NCBI GenBank assembly: GCA_035555315.1
Contig: DATMGU010000014.1
Coordinates: 1-64,000 of the forward strand
Length of the DNA: 64,000 bases
Source of the DNA: DATMGU01 sp035555315
GTDB taxonomy: Bacteria > Pseudomonadota > Alphaproteobacteria > ATCC43930 > CGMCC-115725
Direction: 5' to 3'
The position numbers and the translations under genes were made by a program. Below the pieces are notes generated by a model. It had not been told where the DNA came from. It made no database searches and was given only the letters and a program-made list of their open reading frames with translations. Every line of letters begins with the position of its first letter. Position 1 is the first letter of the stretch. This document shows, piece after piece, positions 42,370 to 51,104 of the stretch.

Positions 42370-42384
42370 TAGACGATCGGTCTA
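42370..42384. promoter_or_regulatory. AcuR-type operator, copy 2
   Basis: TAGAC-GATCG-GTCTA lies 48 bases before the start of the aldehyde dehydrogenase gene, and flanking A and T extend the dyad by one base on each side. It is identical to the site at 51105-51119 downstream of the intact acuR. In this place it can control the four-gene operon. Confidence 0.65.
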
Positions 42385-42432
42385 TTTAATTAGATCCACG
42401 CCAAAGTGGCCGAATAGGGGGAAACCGACGCC

Positions 42433-43956
42433 ATGAATAAGCTTCTGACACCGGACACCATACCGACCATTCGCAACGTGATTGGCGGGACTCACGTCGT
42501 GGCCCACGGCGGGCGTACGCAAGACGTGTACAATCCCGCGCGGGGTACGGTGACCGGGCGTGTCTGCCTGTCGTCGACCGTCGATGTGGATGCGGCGGTC
42601 ACGGCCGCGAAACAGGCATTTCCAGTCTGGGCCGATATCCCACCAATCCGCCGGGCTCGGCATATGAACAAACTGCTGGCGCTGTTCAACACGCGCAAGG
42701 ATGATCTTGCCCGCGCCATTACCGCGGAACACGGCAAGGTCTTTTCCGACGCCCAGGGCGAAGTGGATCGTGCCATCGATGTTATCGAGTTCGCCTGCGG
42801 CATTCCCCAGTTACTCAAGGGAGACTTCACAGACCAGGTCTCGACCGGCATAGACAATTGGACTTTCCGGCAACCCCTTGGTGTCGTCGCCGGCATTACG
42901 CCTTTCAATTTCCCCGTGATGGTCCCTGCCTGGATGTATCCGATAGCAATTGCCGCGGGGAACACTTTCATTCTGAAGCCGAGCCCGATCGATCCGACGC
43001 CCTCTCTCATGGTGGCCGATCTGTTCAAGGAAGCGGGCTTTCCGGATGGCGTCTTCAACGTCGTGCAGGGCGACAAGGAGGCGGTCGACGCGATCCTCGC
43101 CCACCCGGACATTCAAGCCGTGTCTTTTGTCGGTTCGACGCCCATCGCCAACCTTGTCTATGAGAAAGGGGCTCGGAGCGGCAAACGCGTGCAGGCGCTC
43201 GGTGGGGCAAAAAACCATCTGGTCGTCATGCCCGATGCGGATATCGAAAAGGCCGTCGACGCTCTGATCGGTGCCGCCTATGGCTCGGCAGGCGAGCGCT
43301 GCATGGCGATCTCGGTAGCGGTGCTGGTTGGCGACGCGGCGGACAAGCTCATGCCATCGCTGACCGAGCGTGCAAAGAGTCTGAAGATCGGTGATGGGCT
43401 CGCCGATCCGACGATCGAGATGGGCCCCATTGTCACGGAAATCGCGCGCCGCCGTATCATCGGCTATATCGACAAGGGGGTGGCCGAGGGGGCGACGCCG
43501 CTGGTTGACGGTCGTGGCTTCGCGGCGAACGGCCGGGAAGATGGCTATTTTCTCGGTGCCACGCTTTTCGATCACGTGACACCCGACATGACGATTTACC
43601 GGGAGGAAATTTTCGGACCGGTCTTGGCTTGCATCCGCGTGCCGCATTTCGAGGAGGCGTTGCGGCTCGTCAACGACCATGAATACGGCAACGGCGTCAG
43701 CCTGTTCACGAGGGATGGCAACACCGCGCGTGAGTTCGGCCGGCGCGCGCAAGTCGGGATGATCGGCGTCAATGTGCCAATTCCCGTGCCCATGGCCTGG
43801 CATGGTTTCGGCGGTTGGAAGAAAAGTCTCTTTGGCGGCACGCATGCTTATGGCGAGGAGGGCGTGCGATTTTACACGAAGCAAAAGTCGATCATGCAAC
43901 GCTGGCCGGAGGGGATCGCGAAAGGGTCTGAATTTGCCATGCCGGTCGCTCGCTGA
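42433..43956 (+). CDS. mmsA: CoA-acylating (methyl)malonate-semialdehyde dehydrogenase (MmsA/DddC)
   Basis: The 507-residue aldehyde dehydrogenase has the MmsA hallmarks GITPFNFPVMVPAWM (from 154), FVGSTPIANLVYE and the nucleophile Cys290 in YGSAGERCMAIS, with ALGGAKNH instead of the general-base glutamate motif of ordinary aldehyde dehydrogenases. Such enzymes convert malonate semialdehyde or its methyl form with CoA and NAD to acetyl- or propionyl-CoA and CO2. In acrylate/3-hydroxypropionate catabolism the equivalent is DddC. First gene of the operon with CoA-transferase, hydratase and GMC dehydrogenase; an AcuR-type operator lies just upstream. Confidence 0.9.
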   Translation: MNKLLTPDTIPTIRNVIGGTHVVAHGGRTQDVYNPARGTVTGRVCLSSTVDVDAAVTAAKQAFPVWADIPPIRRARHMNKLLALFNTRKDDLARAITAEHGKVFSDAQGEVDRAIDVIEFACGIPQLLKGDFTDQVSTGIDNWTFRQPLGVVAGITPFNFPVMVPAWMYPIAIAAGNTFILKPSPIDPTPSLMVADLFKEAGFPDGVFNVVQGDKEAVDAILAHPDIQAVSFVGSTPIANLVYEKGARSGKRVQALGGAKNHLVVMPDADIEKAVDALIGAAYGSAGERCMAISVAVLVGDAADKLMPSLTERAKSLKIGDGLADPTIEMGPIVTEIARRRIIGYIDKGVAEGATPLVDGRGFAANGREDGYFLGATLFDHVTPDMTIYREEIFGPVLACIRVPHFEEALRLVNDHEYGNGVSLFTRDGNTAREFGRRAQVGMIGVNVPIPVPMAWHGFGGWKKSLFGGTHAYGEEGVRFYTKQKSIMQRWPEGIAKGSEFAMPVAR

Positions 43957-43987
43957 AGCTCCGATCACTGTCATTGGGGTTCTCATC

Positions 43988-45178
43988 GTGCAAGCAACAA
44001 ACGAAACCGAAGCAAAACGCGGCCCTCTCTCCGACATTACCGTGCTGGATTTCTCCCGAGTGCTGGCAGGCCCCTATTGCACGATGATTCTCGCCGATCT
44101 GGGCGCGCGGGTCATCAAGGTCGAGAAGATCGGGACCGGCGACGATACCCGCGCTTTCGGCCCCTTCGTCGATGGCGAGTCCGCTTACTTCATGTGTTTC
44201 AACCGAGGCAAAGAGAGCATCGTTCTCGACATCAAGTCGCCACGTGACCGGAAATTGCTGGAGCGGTTGCTGGATGACGCGGATGTCGTGGTCGAAAACT
44301 TCCGACCCGGCGTGATGGATCGGCTGGGCTACGGCGCGGACCGCTTGGCGAAAACCCACCCGCATATCGTCTACGCTTCCATCTCGGGATTTGGTCATAC
44401 CGGTCCGTTCAGTGACCTGCCGGGCTACGACATGGTCGTTCAGGCCATGGGTGGGGTGATGAGCCTTACGGGCTGGCCCGATGCGCCGCCCGCCCGGGTC
44501 GGCACGAGTCTCGGCGATTTGGGCGCGGCTCTTTTCGCCGCGGTCGGCATTGTCTCCGCGCTTTACAAGCGCACTCAAAATGCGCAGGGCGCCCGCGTCG
44601 ATATCGGGATGCTCGATTGTCAAGCCGCGCTGATGGAGACGGCGCTCGCCCGGTTTGACGTCGAGGCGAAAGTGCCGACCCGCACGGGCGACAGTCATCC
44701 TTCGCTAGCGCCCTTCGAAAGCTTCTCGGCGAAGGACGCGCGGTTCATCATCGCCGCCGGAAACGATACGCTCTTCATGCTGATGGCGGACGCTCTTGGG
44801 GCGCCGGGGCTGGCACTCGATCCGCGCTTCATAACCAACGACCTCAGATGCAAGAATCGCCCGGAAATGGTCGCGGCCATCGAGGCGCTGACGAAAAAAG
44901 AATGCATCGACCATTGGATCGAGAAGCTCAACGCCGCGGGCGTCCCCTGCTCGCCGATCAATACCATCGACAAATTGATCGATCATCCGCAGTTGAAAGC
45001 GCGAAACATGATCATTCAGGTAAAAGGGGAAGGTCCGCGAACCGTCCGGACCGCGGGCAATCCGATCAAACTGACGGGCTATGCCGAAATTGATCCAAAT
45101 CGGCCAATTCCCGCGCCAGGACTCAATCAACATCGCGAGGCGATCCTTGCCCAACTCATGGCTGGCTATGCCGAGTAG
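43988..45178 (+). CDS. acuN: class III CoA-transferase (CaiB/BaiF family), AcuN-like
   Basis: The 396-residue protein has the family III hallmarks: VLDFSRVLAGPYCTMILADLGARVIKVE, FNRGKESIVLDIKSP, VVENFRPGVMDRLGYG and the catalytic Asp in ARVDIGMLD. I chose the GTG at 43988, since it follows GGGG at proper spacing and the upstream frame overlaps mmsA. In the Halomonas acrylate pathway AcuN and the hydratase AcuK together turn acrylate into 3-hydroxypropionate; position and family here fit that role. The CoA donor cannot be inferred. Confidence 0.75.
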   Translation: MQATNETEAKRGPLSDITVLDFSRVLAGPYCTMILADLGARVIKVEKIGTGDDTRAFGPFVDGESAYFMCFNRGKESIVLDIKSPRDRKLLERLLDDADVVVENFRPGVMDRLGYGADRLAKTHPHIVYASISGFGHTGPFSDLPGYDMVVQAMGGVMSLTGWPDAPPARVGTSLGDLGAALFAAVGIVSALYKRTQNAQGARVDIGMLDCQAALMETALARFDVEAKVPTRTGDSHPSLAPFESFSAKDARFIIAAGNDTLFMLMADALGAPGLALDPRFITNDLRCKNRPEMVAAIEALTKKECIDHWIEKLNAAGVPCSPINTIDKLIDHPQLKARNMIIQVKGEGPRTVRTAGNPIKLTGYAEIDPNRPIPAPGLNQHREAILAQLMAGYAE

Positions 45179-45256
45179 TCCAGGACGTCTCATTCAACCG
45201 GGACGCTTCACTAAAAAAGCGGAATTCCAGGACACGGGAAAAGGGGAGTGGCGGCC

Positions 45257-46111
45257 ATGACGGGTAATCTCGCCAAAGTTCAAAAGGACGAAAGCCAAAA
45301 AGGCGTGCCGAACGTGGATCCAGCAGCTCGTCCAGCGAAACCTTACGAGCTCATCATTGTTGAACGCCGCGAGCGCGTCGGGCTTATCACGCTCAATCGC
45401 CCCAAAAGCCTGAACGCGCTCAACATCCAGCTTGGCTTGGAGATGCTCGCCGCATTACGGGCGTTCGATGCCGATGAGCAGGTTGGAGCCATCGTCATCG
45501 CCGGAAGCCCGCGGGCTTTCGCCGCCGGCGCGGACATCGCCGAAATGGCGGAGAAGACATTCGGATCATTTTACATGTCCGACTTTCTGGCCCCCTGGGA
45601 CGATTTGAAATCGATCGCAAAGCCCATCATCGCCGCGGTCAGCGGATTCGCGCTCGGCGGGGGCTGTGAACTCGCATTGCTGTGCGATTTCATCATCGCG
45701 TCCGACGATGCCCAGTTCGGCCAGCCCGAAATCAAGCTTGGCATCCTCCCCGGCATGGGCGGTTCGCAGCGGCTGACGCGCGCTGTCGGAAAGGCTTTGG
45801 CCATGGATTTGATCCTGACCGGCCGAAGCATCGGGGCGATGGAAGCCAAGGCGGCGGGATTGGTCGCCCGCGTCGTACCGGGAACAGACCTGCTGCAGAC
45901 CGCGCTCGAGGCCGCCCATACCATCGCCGGCTACAACGCACCCGCCGTCAAGATGGCCAAGGATGCGGTCAATCGCGCCTTTGAGGCGCCCCTGTCGGAA
46001 GGCTTGCGCCACGAGCGGCTCTTGTTCCAAGCCGCCTTTGCGACGGAAGGCCAAAAGGAAGGCATGCACGCGTTTGTCAACAAGCGCGCGCCGGTATTCC
46101 GCAACCGCTGA
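45257..46111 (+). CDS. acuK: enoyl-CoA hydratase, AcuK-like
   Basis: The 284-residue crotonase has GLITLNRPKSLNALNIQL, the oxyanion segments GSPRAFAAGADIAEM and SGFALGGGCELALLCDFIIA, and the two acid-base glutamates in GGGCE and FGQPEIKLGILPG. These are strict hydratase features. A 30-residue N-terminal extension precedes the fold. I chose ATG 45257, with AGGGGAG eight bases upstream, over a GTG at 45248. With the CoA-transferase it could hydrate acryloyl-CoA to 3-hydroxypropionyl-CoA. Two copies of TGAGTCTCGATGAG follow at 46109-46142. Confidence 0.8.
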   Translation: MTGNLAKVQKDESQKGVPNVDPAARPAKPYELIIVERRERVGLITLNRPKSLNALNIQLGLEMLAALRAFDADEQVGAIVIAGSPRAFAAGADIAEMAEKTFGSFYMSDFLAPWDDLKSIAKPIIAAVSGFALGGGCELALLCDFIIASDDAQFGQPEIKLGILPGMGGSQRLTRAVGKALAMDLILTGRSIGAMEAKAAGLVARVVPGTDLLQTALEAAHTIAGYNAPAVKMAKDAVNRAFEAPLSEGLRHERLLFQAAFATEGQKEGMHAFVNKRAPVFRNR

Positions 46112-46182
46112 GTCTCGATGAGCGACGGTGAGTCTCGATGAGAGAAGGCCGGCGCGTCCGGCCCAAGGTGATGAATTAGTTC

Positions 46183-47820
46183 ATGATTTCCCCATCCGAA
46201 GTGCAACGGCTCGACGGCGAATACGACTACATCGTCGTCGGCGCGGGCTCCGCCGGTTGCGTGCTCGCGAACCGGCTTTCGGCCAATCCCGCGAACCGTG
46301 TTCTGGTCCTCGAGGGCGGCGGCCGGGATAATTGGATATGGTTCCACATTCCTGTCGGGTATCTCTTCGCCATCGGCAATCCGCGTTCTGACTGGATGTT
46401 TGAAACGGAAAAGGAGCTAGGTCTGAACGGGCGTTCGCTCAAATATCCGCGCGGCAAGGTGATCGGCGGTTCTTCGGCGATCAATGCGATGATTTCGATG
46501 CGTGGCCAGGCCGAGGATTATGATCACTGGCGTCAACTTGGCTTGAGGGGCTGGGGCTGGAACGATGTTTTCCCAGTCTTCAAACGCCTGGATGACCACT
46601 TCATGGGGGAAAGCGATCATCATGGCGCCGGCGGCGAATGGCGTGTCGAGGAGCCGAGGTTAAGCTGGAAAGTGCTGGATGCCATCGGTGAGGCGGCCGT
46701 TCAGATGGGCGTGCCGAAATCATCGGATTTCAATACCGGCGACAATACCGGCGTCGGGTATTTCCACGTCAATCAGAAGCGCGGGTTCCGCTGGTCCGCT
46801 GCCCGCGGCTTTCTCAAGCCCGTACGGAAGCGCCCAAACCTTCGACTTGAGACGAACGTGCTTGTAGAGAAAATACTATTGGAAGGAACGCGTGCCGTCG
46901 GCGTGCGCTTCCGGCAGGGCGATCGGGTTATCGAAGCTCGGACGACGGGTGTGGTTATCCTCTCCGCCGGCTCGATCGGCTCCGTGCAACTCATGCAGCT
47001 TTCCGGGATTGGTCCGGGGGAATGGCTCGGCGAGCTCGGTATTCCGATAGTCCTCGATAAGCCGGGCATCGGCCGTAATCTTCAGGATCATCTCCAGCAG
47101 CGCGCGATCTATAAAGTACAGGGCGTCAAAACGCTAAACGAGACCTATCATTCACTCGCGGGCCGCGCGCTGATGGGCCTCGAATATGCACTGTTCCGGC
47201 GGGGACCGTTGACCATGGCCCCCTCGCAGCTTGGCATTTTCACGTGCTCCTCACCCAGCCACGAGCGCGCCAATATCCAGTTCCACGTCCAGCCGCTATC
47301 GCTCGATAAGTTCGGCGATCCGCTCCACCGTTTCCCCGGCGTGACAGTCAGCGCTTGCAACCTTCGGCCGACGTCGCGCGGGACTGTCCGCCTCCGATCG
47401 AGCGACTCCTCGGCCATGCCGATCATCGCGCCCAATTATCTGTCGACCGACGCGGATCGCGAAGTTGCCGTGGATGCGATCCGTGTCACGCGCCGGCTCA
47501 TGCGGCAGGCGGCGCTTGAGCGCTATCGACCCGAGGAGCTTTTGCCAGGTCCTCTGGTCGGCGACGATGCGGAAGCCCTCGCCATAGCGGCGGGCGATAT
47601 CGGGACCACGATCTTCCATCCCGTCGGCACGGCAAGAATGGGGCTTCCCTCCGACCCGTTGGCCGTCGTCGACGACCGTTTGCGTGTGATCGGGCTTGAA
47701 GGTCTTCGCGTCATCGACGCATCCGTAATGCCCACGATCACATCGGGCAACACCAACACGCCGACCATCATGATCGCCGACAAAGGCGCATCCATGGTGA
47801 TCGAAGACCAAAAGATTTAG
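46183..47820 (+). CDS. dddA: GMC-family flavin alcohol dehydrogenase, DddA-like
   Basis: The 545-residue protein has the GMC FAD fold YDYIVVGAGSAGCVLANRLS, the PRGKVIGGSSAINAM signature, RSAARGFLKP-like central motif and the C-terminal active-site stretch HPVGTARMG with STMP-like SVMPTITSGNTN. GMC enzymes oxidise alcohols to aldehydes (choline dehydrogenase is one). In the acrylate pathway DddA oxidises 3-hydroxypropionate to malonate semialdehyde, the substrate of the MmsA/DddC gene at the other end of this operon. A similar role is inferred from the four-gene set. Confidence 0.8.
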   Translation: MISPSEVQRLDGEYDYIVVGAGSAGCVLANRLSANPANRVLVLEGGGRDNWIWFHIPVGYLFAIGNPRSDWMFETEKELGLNGRSLKYPRGKVIGGSSAINAMISMRGQAEDYDHWRQLGLRGWGWNDVFPVFKRLDDHFMGESDHHGAGGEWRVEEPRLSWKVLDAIGEAAVQMGVPKSSDFNTGDNTGVGYFHVNQKRGFRWSAARGFLKPVRKRPNLRLETNVLVEKILLEGTRAVGVRFRQGDRVIEARTTGVVILSAGSIGSVQLMQLSGIGPGEWLGELGIPIVLDKPGIGRNLQDHLQQRAIYKVQGVKTLNETYHSLAGRALMGLEYALFRRGPLTMAPSQLGIFTCSSPSHERANIQFHVQPLSLDKFGDPLHRFPGVTVSACNLRPTSRGTVRLRSSDSSAMPIIAPNYLSTDADREVAVDAIRVTRRLMRQAALERYRPEELLPGPLVGDDAEALAIAAGDIGTTIFHPVGTARMGLPSDPLAVVDDRLRVIGLEGLRVIDASVMPTITSGNTNTPTIMIADKGASMVIEDQKI

Positions 47821-47829
47821 GCCATCGAT

Positions 47830-48837
47830 ATGGATACGGAACATCTGAAGACATTTGTCGAAGTCGTTCAGCAGGGAAGTTTCGCGGCCGCTGCCCGGAA
47901 ATTCGACATCGACCCCTCCGTCGTGACGCGGGCAATCGCTTCCCTTGAAAGAGACCTGGGATTGCGGCTGCTGGAACGCACCACCCGCCAACTCGTGCTC
48001 ACCGAAGCCGGCAAGCTCTACCACGAGAACGCCTGCAAGCTGCTGCGGGATCTGCAACAAGCCGCCGATGAGGCGCGCGACCTCGCCGGGCGCCCCGCGG
48101 GCATCGTCCGGGTGACGACTTCGGTAACCTATGGCTACGCCGTCATCCTGCCGTTGCTCCCCGCATTGCGCGAAGCCCACCCGGCCCTTGAAATCGACTT
48201 GCTGCTCTCGGACTCGATCGTCGACTTGCTTGCCGAGCGAGTCGATGTGGCCCTGCGCCTGCGCCAAGAGGCCGATACGTCCTTGATCGGGACTCGCCTC
48301 GCCAAGATTCGATATCATGTGTGTGCAAGCCCGGAATACTTGAAACGGCAGGCTGGGCCGGGGACGCCGGCCGACCTTGCCGAGCGCGATTGTCTTCGCT
48401 GTTCCTTGCGCGCCTACCACACGCAATGGAAGTTCCGCGACCCGGCGGGGGCTGTCCAAACCGTCAATGTCGGCGGTTGGCTGGTGGTATCGAATTCGCT
48501 TGGGCTGCACCGCGCTGCGTTGGATGGCCATGGTCCGGCGTTGCTCGCGGATTGGCTCGTGGCGGACGACCTCGCCGCGGGCCGATTGATCGACTTGTTT
48601 CCGGATCACGAGGCTACGCCCACGGATTTTGACAACGCCGTATGGCTGCTCCATACGTCGCGCTCCTACGTGCCCAAGCGGGTGAGGGCCTTTATCGAGT
48701 TTATCAAGCAACGAATGCGCGGCGCCGATCCCGGTCTCGGTGCGTCCGTGGTACACAGTACCTTGTCGAAAGATAGGGCCGCCGCGACATATCATTTGTT
48801 GCGCGATGCACGACAAGTGATGCATTCCCTCGTCTGA
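47830..48837 (+). CDS. LysR-family transcriptional regulator
   Basis: The 335-residue protein has the winged helix LKTFVEVVQQGSFAAAARKF, DPSVVTRAIASLERDLGLRL and an effector domain beginning GIVRVTTSVTYGYAVILPLL. It lies 9 bases after the GMC gene on the same strand, an unusual place for a LysR gene but consistent with autoregulation within the operon; a LysR regulator (DddR) also accompanies related clusters elsewhere. The C-terminal tail (about residues 300-335) is longer than usual and of low complexity. Confidence 0.9.
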   Translation: MDTEHLKTFVEVVQQGSFAAAARKFDIDPSVVTRAIASLERDLGLRLLERTTRQLVLTEAGKLYHENACKLLRDLQQAADEARDLAGRPAGIVRVTTSVTYGYAVILPLLPALREAHPALEIDLLLSDSIVDLLAERVDVALRLRQEADTSLIGTRLAKIRYHVCASPEYLKRQAGPGTPADLAERDCLRCSLRAYHTQWKFRDPAGAVQTVNVGGWLVVSNSLGLHRAALDGHGPALLADWLVADDLAAGRLIDLFPDHEATPTDFDNAVWLLHTSRSYVPKRVRAFIEFIKQRMRGADPGLGASVVHSTLSKDRAAATYHLLRDARQVMHSLV

Positions 48838-48947
48838 ATCCGTCTCCGGCCATTCTTGCATTTCCTGCAATAGTCTCGTGAGAGAAGCGGTCTGTTACCG
48901 AAAAGACGGGCAAATATAGTGGCCGCTCCCCCATGAGGAGCGTAGCC

Positions 48948-49658
48948 ATGAAGCGTCAAGCCCATTCCAAATCCCTTTCGCCCCGCAAGACGGAAACAGC
49001 CCGTTTCGACCGGGGCGCCGCGCCTCGGTTGATCGGGCGTCTGGTCCGTAACCTCCCGGCTTCCACCGCGGTTGTTGCCTTACTGGCGATCGGCGGTTTC
49101 AGCGGCGGGGGAGCCCTCGCAGGCGCGCCGAGGTTCACGCTATCGAGTCCGGACCTGGCGTCGGGCACCTTCGATAAGAAGTTTACCCTGAACGCCTTTG
49201 GCTGCACCGGATCGAACCTGTCCCCGGCCCTCCAATGGTCCAACCTGCCGGCGGGAACAAAGTCGCTCGCATTGCAAGTCCAAGACAAGAATGCGACGAC
49301 CGACAGCGGATTTTGGCACTGGACGGTCTACAATATTCCAGCGACCGTGCCGGGGCTGCCGCAGGGAGCCGGCAATTCGCCCACTACGCTGCCTGCCCCC
49401 GCGTTCGGCGGCGCAAACGACTTCCTCGATACGGGTGCGACCGGCGGAAACGGCAACTACGGCGGTCCGTGCCCGCCGATCGGCGACAAACCGCATCGCT
49501 ATACATTCACCCTCTACGCTCTCTCCGTTGCCGATGTGGAGGCTGCGAGCGGAATTCCCAAAACGGGTACCGCTGCGCTGCATTCGTTCATTTTGAACAA
49601 GGGGCTGGGCGAAAAAGTACTCGGCAAAGCAAGCTTTGTCGCAAGCTATGGGCGCTGA
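48948..49658 (+). CDS. YbhB/YbcL-type Raf-kinase-inhibitor-like (PEBP) protein
   Basis: The 236-residue protein has a basic N-terminus and a single hydrophobic stretch (about residues 36-62, ASTAVVALLAIGGFSGGGAL), probably an export signal. The PEBP core follows: FTLNAFGCTGSNLSPALQWSNLPAGTKSLALQV, FWHWTVYNIPATV and GPCPPIGDKPHRYTFTLYAL. Bacterial members bind phosphate-like ligands, but their role is unknown. I chose ATG 48948, preceded by GAGGAG, over an ATG at 48933. The next gene follows after a perfect hairpin. Confidence 0.88.
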   Translation: MKRQAHSKSLSPRKTETARFDRGAAPRLIGRLVRNLPASTAVVALLAIGGFSGGGALAGAPRFTLSSPDLASGTFDKKFTLNAFGCTGSNLSPALQWSNLPAGTKSLALQVQDKNATTDSGFWHWTVYNIPATVPGLPQGAGNSPTTLPAPAFGGANDFLDTGATGGNGNYGGPCPPIGDKPHRYTFTLYALSVADVEAASGIPKTGTAALHSFILNKGLGEKVLGKASFVASYGR

Positions 49659-49692
49659 ATAAAAACCCCCATAGTTCGAATACCAAAGGGAA

Positions 49693-49723
49693 TTGCAATC
49701 TCGGCTAGATGCCGAGATTGCAA
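49693..49723. other. 13-bp perfect hairpin between two genes, next to a ribosome-binding site
   Basis: TTGCAATCTCGGC (49693-49705) and its exact complement (49711-49723) flank a 5-base loop. The right arm ends 11 bases before the start codon of the hydrolase gene, directly against its ribosome site. No T-run follows, so an intrinsic terminator is unlikely. It could regulate translation of the hydrolase or bind a dimeric repressor. Confidence 0.7.
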
Positions 49724-49734
49724 GAGATGGAAAA

Positions 49735-50370
49735 ATGAAAAAATCGCGCATTCTTTGCCTGCACGGCTATCACGGCAGCGCCAAAGTGCTATCTGGTCAA
49801 ATGAAGATGCTGACCGATGGGGTGGATCACCTGGCAGAGTTCGTCTGTGTCGACGCGCCGTCCTTGGCAAAGGGGGACTTTGGCTGGTGGCACGCCATCG
49901 GGGATGAGAGGGCGACGGACGCCGAAGAATCCGGCGCCGCGCGATACGAGGGCTGGTCACGGACCTATGATGGGATCGTCTCGGTCTTTGAGAAAGCGGG
50001 ACCTTTCGACGGGATTTTCGGCTTCAGCCAGGGTGCCGCGCTGGCCGCCTTGCTCGTCGGCTTGCGTTCGCCCGACGGAGGGACCACCGAGCGTAAGCCG
50101 CTCGCCTTCGATTTTGCCATCATGGTCGGGGCTTTCCTTGCCAGGGATCCCAGCCTGGCGAGACTGTACGAAGCGAGACCGAGCTACGAGCTGCCTTCCA
50201 TTCATATCGTCGGCCGATCGGATGTCATCGTACCGAGCGAGTCCTCCCGCATGGTTGCCTTGAAATTCAAAGATCCCCTCGTGGTTGAACATTGGGGAGG
50301 ACATGTCATCCCCGGCACGCCGGAAGTTCGCAAACTGGTTTCCACCTTTTTGGAGGAAAGAAGACCATAG
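49735..50370 (+). CDS. FSH1-type serine hydrolase (alpha/beta fold)
   Basis: The 211-residue protein has the N-terminal ILCLHGYHGSAKVLSGQM, the nucleophile elbow GFSQG (96-100, Ser98), the Asp in GRSDVIVPSE and the final His in WGGHVIPG, giving a complete catalytic triad. FSH1 proteins are small esterase-like enzymes, well known in fungi and sporadic in bacteria, with substrates unknown. I chose ATG 49735; the frame is open from 49693 but that part is the hairpin. It lies between the PEBP gene and acuR, and is not an obvious member of the acrylate pathway. Confidence 0.82.
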   Translation: MKKSRILCLHGYHGSAKVLSGQMKMLTDGVDHLAEFVCVDAPSLAKGDFGWWHAIGDERATDAEESGAARYEGWSRTYDGIVSVFEKAGPFDGIFGFSQGAALAALLVGLRSPDGGTTERKPLAFDFAIMVGAFLARDPSLARLYEARPSYELPSIHIVGRSDVIVPSESSRMVALKFKDPLVVEHWGGHVIPGTPEVRKLVSTFLEERRP

Positions 50371-50407
50371 TGGCTGTCACAGGCCGTGGATTTACGCTTG
50401 CCCTCGA

Positions 50408-50422
50408 TAGACGATCGGTCCA
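50408..50422. promoter_or_regulatory. AcuR-type operator, copy 3
   Basis: TAGAC-GATCG-GTCCA differs by one base from the perfect copies at 42370 and 51105. It lies 40 bases before the acuR start codon, the expected place for autorepression. Confidence 0.6.
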
Positions 50423-50462
50423 CATATTAGGTATCCGATTCAAGGGAAGGCTAAACAAGCGC

Positions 50463-51089
50463 ATGACCGCCGTTCCCCGTCGCCTCGGGCGACCGCCAAA
50501 GGCGCTTGCCGGCTATAGTGAGACGCGCGAGGCGTTAGTCCGGGCAGGAATAGTGGCGCTGACGGAAAAGGGCTTTTCCGCCACTGGGATCGACGAGGTG
50601 TTGCGGAGCGTCAAGGTCCCCAAGGGATCGTTTTATCACTACTTCCCGAGCAAAGATGCGTTTGGCGCCGAGTTGGTTGACCGCTATGCGATGTATTTCG
50701 CAGGGAGGCTTGATCGATACTTCCTAAACGAGGGTCGTCAGCCGCTAGAGCGGGTACAGGATTTTGTCGAGGCTTCCGCTCGCTCGATGGAACGATATCG
50801 GTTCACGCGGGGCTGTTTGGTCGGCAATCTTGGGCAGGAGATGGGAGCCTTGTCGGAATCCTTCCGACAGCAGCTTTTCGCGGTCTTCGTCGACTGGCAG
50901 CGGCGTACGGCTCGGTGCCTAAGAGCAGCCCAAGCGTCCAACACGATCTCGCAGCGGCACGACTGCGATTGGCTGGCCGAATTCTTTTGGATTGGCTGGG
51001 AAGGGGCGGTGCTTCGTGCAAAACTCGAAAAGCGGTCCGCCCCCTTGAACTCCTTTGCCAAGGGATTTTTCGAACTCTCAAGAGGATAG
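50463..51089 (+). CDS. acuR: AcuR-like TetR-family repressor
   Basis: The 208-residue protein has the TetR helix-turn-helix in TGIDEVLRSVKVPKGSFYHY and the ligand-domain blocks RGCLVGNLGQEMGALSESFR, WQRRTARCLRAAQ and FFWIGWEGAVLRAKLEKR. These are the blocks I know from AcuR of Rhodobacter sphaeroides, the repressor of acryloyl-CoA/DMSP-related genes. I chose ATG 50463, after AAGGGAAGG. Operators lie on both sides (50408-50422 and 51105-51119) and in front of the mmsA-acuN-acuK-dddA set. A deleted relic of the same gene lies at 42182-42345. Confidence 0.85.
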   Translation: MTAVPRRLGRPPKALAGYSETREALVRAGIVALTEKGFSATGIDEVLRSVKVPKGSFYHYFPSKDAFGAELVDRYAMYFAGRLDRYFLNEGRQPLERVQDFVEASARSMERYRFTRGCLVGNLGQEMGALSESFRQQLFAVFVDWQRRTARCLRAAQASNTISQRHDCDWLAEFFWIGWEGAVLRAKLEKRSAPLNSFAKGFFELSRG

Positions 51090-51104
51090 CTTTTTGAGAG
51101 GCCG

